From positions 1 to 7,154 of the forward strand of contig JAILFF010000233.1 of NCBI GenBank assembly GCA_024697705.1: DNA of 7,154 nt. The letters run 5' to 3'. The notes beneath the pieces were generated by a model, which saw only the letters and a program-made list of their open reading frames with translations, made no database searches and was not told where the DNA came from. The stretch is from Ruminococcus sp. Its GTDB lineage: Bacteria > Bacillota > Clostridia > Oscillospirales > Ruminococcaceae. A program made the position numbers and the translations under genes. Numbering within the stretch: position 1 is the first letter of the stretch; each line of letters starts with the position of its first letter. Positions 5,686 through 7,154 of this stretch are shown here, one piece after another.

Positions 5686-6504
5686 ATAAAGGGAATACTG
5701 ATATCAGCGGCGCAGGCAGCCGTGTATACCGGCTGTATGTTTTGGTTTATGCGCCATAAGGGTTATTTCTCTAAGGAAAATAAGATACCCGACTCCGAAC
5801 CCCTGAATGTACTGATACCCGGCTCGGAGGCTGATAAGGAAACCCCCGAAACCGAGACCGAAGCGTCTGAAGCGATTACGCCCGATGAGGAAGCGGATAC
5901 TGCGGAAAAGACCGCCAAAAAAGAGGATAACAGTTATTACACACTGCGGCAGTCGATCGTGCTGACCGCTGTAATGTTTGTCGTATCATTCCTGCTTGAC
6001 ATATTGCTGTATAAATATTTCATGACATTTACCGAACAAAAGGATATTTTTGATTATTTCAGAGGTTCATTTGTAAACGCTCTCTGCTGCGCTGCCGCAA
6101 TCACCGATCTTAAAAGAAAGAAGATACATAACGAGATCATCCTTGCGGGTATCATAGCAAAGGTGATATTGCTCGTGCTTGAACTGATCTTCTGTCCGCA
6201 TGATGTTTTCATCGGCAAGCTCAAATCGGACGGTGTGGGATTCCTGATTGGATTTGTGATGCTTCTGATAATAGGCGTCGTTACACGCGGTCTGGGCTTC
6301 GGCGACGTCAAGCTGTTTGGCATCATCGGCGTTATGCTGGGAAGCGGCGGAGTAATGGTCATTCTGTTTGCCTCGCTTCTGCTTAGCGCCGTTGTGGGAC
6401 TTATAATGATCGCTATGCGTAAAAAGACGATCAAATCCGCATTGCCGATGGCGCCTTTTATATGGATAGGTACTGTCATTATCGAGGCAATCGGTCTTAT
6501 ATAG
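5683..6504 (+). CDS. A24-family prepilin peptidase with N-terminal extension (TadV/CpaA-like)
   Basis: This roughly 273-residue membrane aspartyl protease should cut the pilin leader after Gly39. Positions below count from the ATG at 5677; subtract two for the preferred GTG. The A24 core runs from about 130 to 250 and has both catalytic aspartates: Asp144 in ITDLKRKKIHN and Asp210 in GLGFGDVK, the second being the classic G-x-GD motif. PMAPF at 257-261 is the conserved late motif. Several hydrophobic segments (about 131-143, 152-172, 185-203, 212-245, 255-274) make the usual bundle. Unlike small TadV/CpaA enzymes, it has about 85 extra residues: a first membrane helix (8-25), a Glu/Thr-rich acidic linker (about 37-84), and another helix (91-113). 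There is no N-terminal methylase domain with paired CxxC motifs as in PilD. It follows the pilin by 155 bp. Confidence 0.93.
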   Translation: MIKGILISAAQAAVYTGCMFWFMRHKGYFSKENKIPDSEPLNVLIPGSEADKETPETETEASEAITPDEEADTAEKTAKKEDNSYYTLRQSIVLTAVMFVVSFLLDILLYKYFMTFTEQKDIFDYFRGSFVNALCCAAAITDLKRKKIHNEIILAGIIAKVILLVLELIFCPHDVFIGKLKSDGVGFLIGFVMLLIIGVVTRGLGFGDVKLFGIIGVMLGSGGVMVILFASLLLSAVVGLIMIAMRKKTIKSALPMAPFIWIGTVIIEAIGLI

Positions 6505-6519
6505 GAGGTTTATCAATTG
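6503..6519 (+). promoter_or_regulatory. Ribosome binding site and TTG start of the last gene
   Basis: AGGAGG (6503-6508) overlaps the stop of the prepilin peptidase (TAG 6502-6504) and lies 8 bases before TTG at 6517-6519. An in-frame ATG at 6529 is 20 bases away from the site, so TTG is preferred. Confidence 0.75.
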
Positions 6520-7154
6520 GCAGGCAAGATGTTTTATGCTGCGGCAGTGGTTCTGCTTGATATCGCAGCTGCGGGTGCGATCGTTTCAAGCATTACTTCC
6601 GATACCACCGAGGCTGAATTTCAAAGCGCCTTGGAGCAGGGAGCCGATCTCGAAAGCAGACAACTCTACGGGCGCGCAATAAACGCTTACAGCGCTGCGG
6701 AAAATATACATGACAGCATAGATCTGCGGTTAAAGGTAGCAGACCTTTACGGCAAGGGCTTTGAAAACGGAGAATTCGGGTCGCTTGAACCGAAGACGGA
6801 AGCTCTGAGAAGCGTAATAAATGATTACGCTGCCGACGAACGAGTGCTCGAAGCGTATGACGGGCTTGCGAAAATTTTTACCAACGAAGAGGAATATCAG
6901 AAGTTGGCAAATCTTGTAAAGCACGCCAAAAGCAACGGGATCGATTCGGAGACACTGTCAAAAGCTTATGAAGATGTGCGTCAGAGGTACGATATCCAGA
7001 CTGCGGGCGTCGATACGATAGAGAGCGTGGGTCCGTACTGGATAGGCTGGTTTGATGTTGATCCCGCCGACCCCGAAGAAGAGGTTGACCCTAACGAGAA
7101 TAAGCTCAGGAGTTTTAAGCTGTTCTATGAGAACGGCGAAAGCTCGGATTATTA
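6517..7154 (+). CDS. Membrane-anchored protein with TPR-like helices, unknown function (partial)
   Basis: I do not recognise this gene. The first 212 codons are present and the frame is open to the window edge. Residues 6-26 are hydrophobic with an internal Asp15 and are preceded by a lysine, so this is probably a signal anchor. No lipobox cysteine is seen. From about 32 to 165 the protein is a run of amphipathic helices with TPR-like spacing, for example QLYGRAINAYSAAE (49-62) followed by LRLKVADLYGKG (70-81), then EAYDGLAKIF (112-121). After about residue 175 the style changes to Trp/Gly and acidic residues (VGPYWIGWFDV), then an Asp/Glu/Pro-rich stretch. This might begin a WG-repeat or other beta-rich domain, but that is weak. 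It is 12 bp downstream of the prepilin peptidase with a strong AGGAGG, so it is very likely part of the pilus operon. It could be an analogue of TadD, the TPR protein of Gram-negative tad loci, or a surface protein. Confidence 0.8.
   Translation, partial: MAGKMFYAAAVVLLDIAAAGAIVSSITSDTTEAEFQSALEQGADLESRQLYGRAINAYSAAENIHDSIDLRLKVADLYGKGFENGEFGSLEPKTEALRSVINDYAADERVLEAYDGLAKIFTNEEEYQKLANLVKHAKSNGIDSETLSKAYEDVRQRYDIQTAGVDTIESVGPYWIGWFDVDPADPEEEVDPNENKLRSFKLFYENGESSDY

Noticed and set aside
5391..5759. 122-codon + strand frame spanning the pilin end, the gap and the peptidase start
   Set aside because: It overlaps two supported genes in another frame, has no Shine-Dalgarno site and gives an Arg/Ser-rich protein without recognisable features.
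6054..6516. Two long antisense reading frames (141 and 149 codons) opposite the prepilin peptidase
   Set aside because: They lie wholly opposite a gene with intact catalytic motifs, have no clear ribosome binding site, and their composition is that of a reverse-strand shadow.
1..7154. CRISPR arrays, tRNA or rRNA genes, insertion sequences, attachment sites
   Set aside because: No spaced repeats, cloverleaf-like or rRNA-like stretches, transposase motifs or terminal inverted repeats were seen while reading the window.

Overview
This window is the middle of a Tad/Flp (type IVb) pilus assembly locus from a low-to-mid GC Gram-positive anaerobe. I infer a clostridial organism of the Oscillospiraceae/Ruminococcus kind. 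The grounds are the strong AGGAGG-type ribosome binding sites, the use of TTG and GTG starts, a Flp1-like pilin, an FHA/PP2C pair next to the tad genes, and no outer-membrane secretin in view. The genus is an inference from protein style and was not tested by a search.

Every gene I accept lies on the + strand. In order they are: the C-terminal tail of an FHA-domain protein (to 103); a PP2C Ser/Thr phosphatase with complete metal motifs (100-882); a TadZ/CpaE-like protein with a pseudo-receiver domain and a degenerate P-loop (889-1941); the CpaF/TadA secretion ATPase (1954-3180); a 139-bp gap; TadB (3320-4228); TadC (4232-5107); a 126-bp gap; a small Flp1-like pilin (5234-5527); a roughly 155-bp gap rich in hairpins; an A24 prepilin peptidase with an unusual N-terminal extension (5683-6504); and a membrane-anchored, TPR-like protein of unknown function that runs off the right edge (6517 onward).

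A likely division of labour, from family knowledge: the pilin is made as a membrane precursor and cut by the A24 peptidase. The hexameric ATPase drives assembly through the TadB/TadC membrane platform, and the TadZ-like protein positions the machine. The FHA and PP2C proteins would couple this to Ser/Thr phosphorylation, although no kinase lies in the window. The first four genes are packed with gaps of -4 to +12 bp and look like one transcription unit. No T-rich intrinsic terminator was found anywhere. The three larger gaps flank tadB and the pilin, where extra promoters, RNA processing or attenuation are most plausible.

The machinery is a recognisable family rather than a wholly new system. 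The parts most worth a second look are the phospho-signalling pair at the head, the TadZ lacking both P-loop lysines, the pilin whose glutamate sits at +2 instead of +5, the extended prepilin peptidase, the structured RNA after the pilin, and the unknown TPR-like protein.
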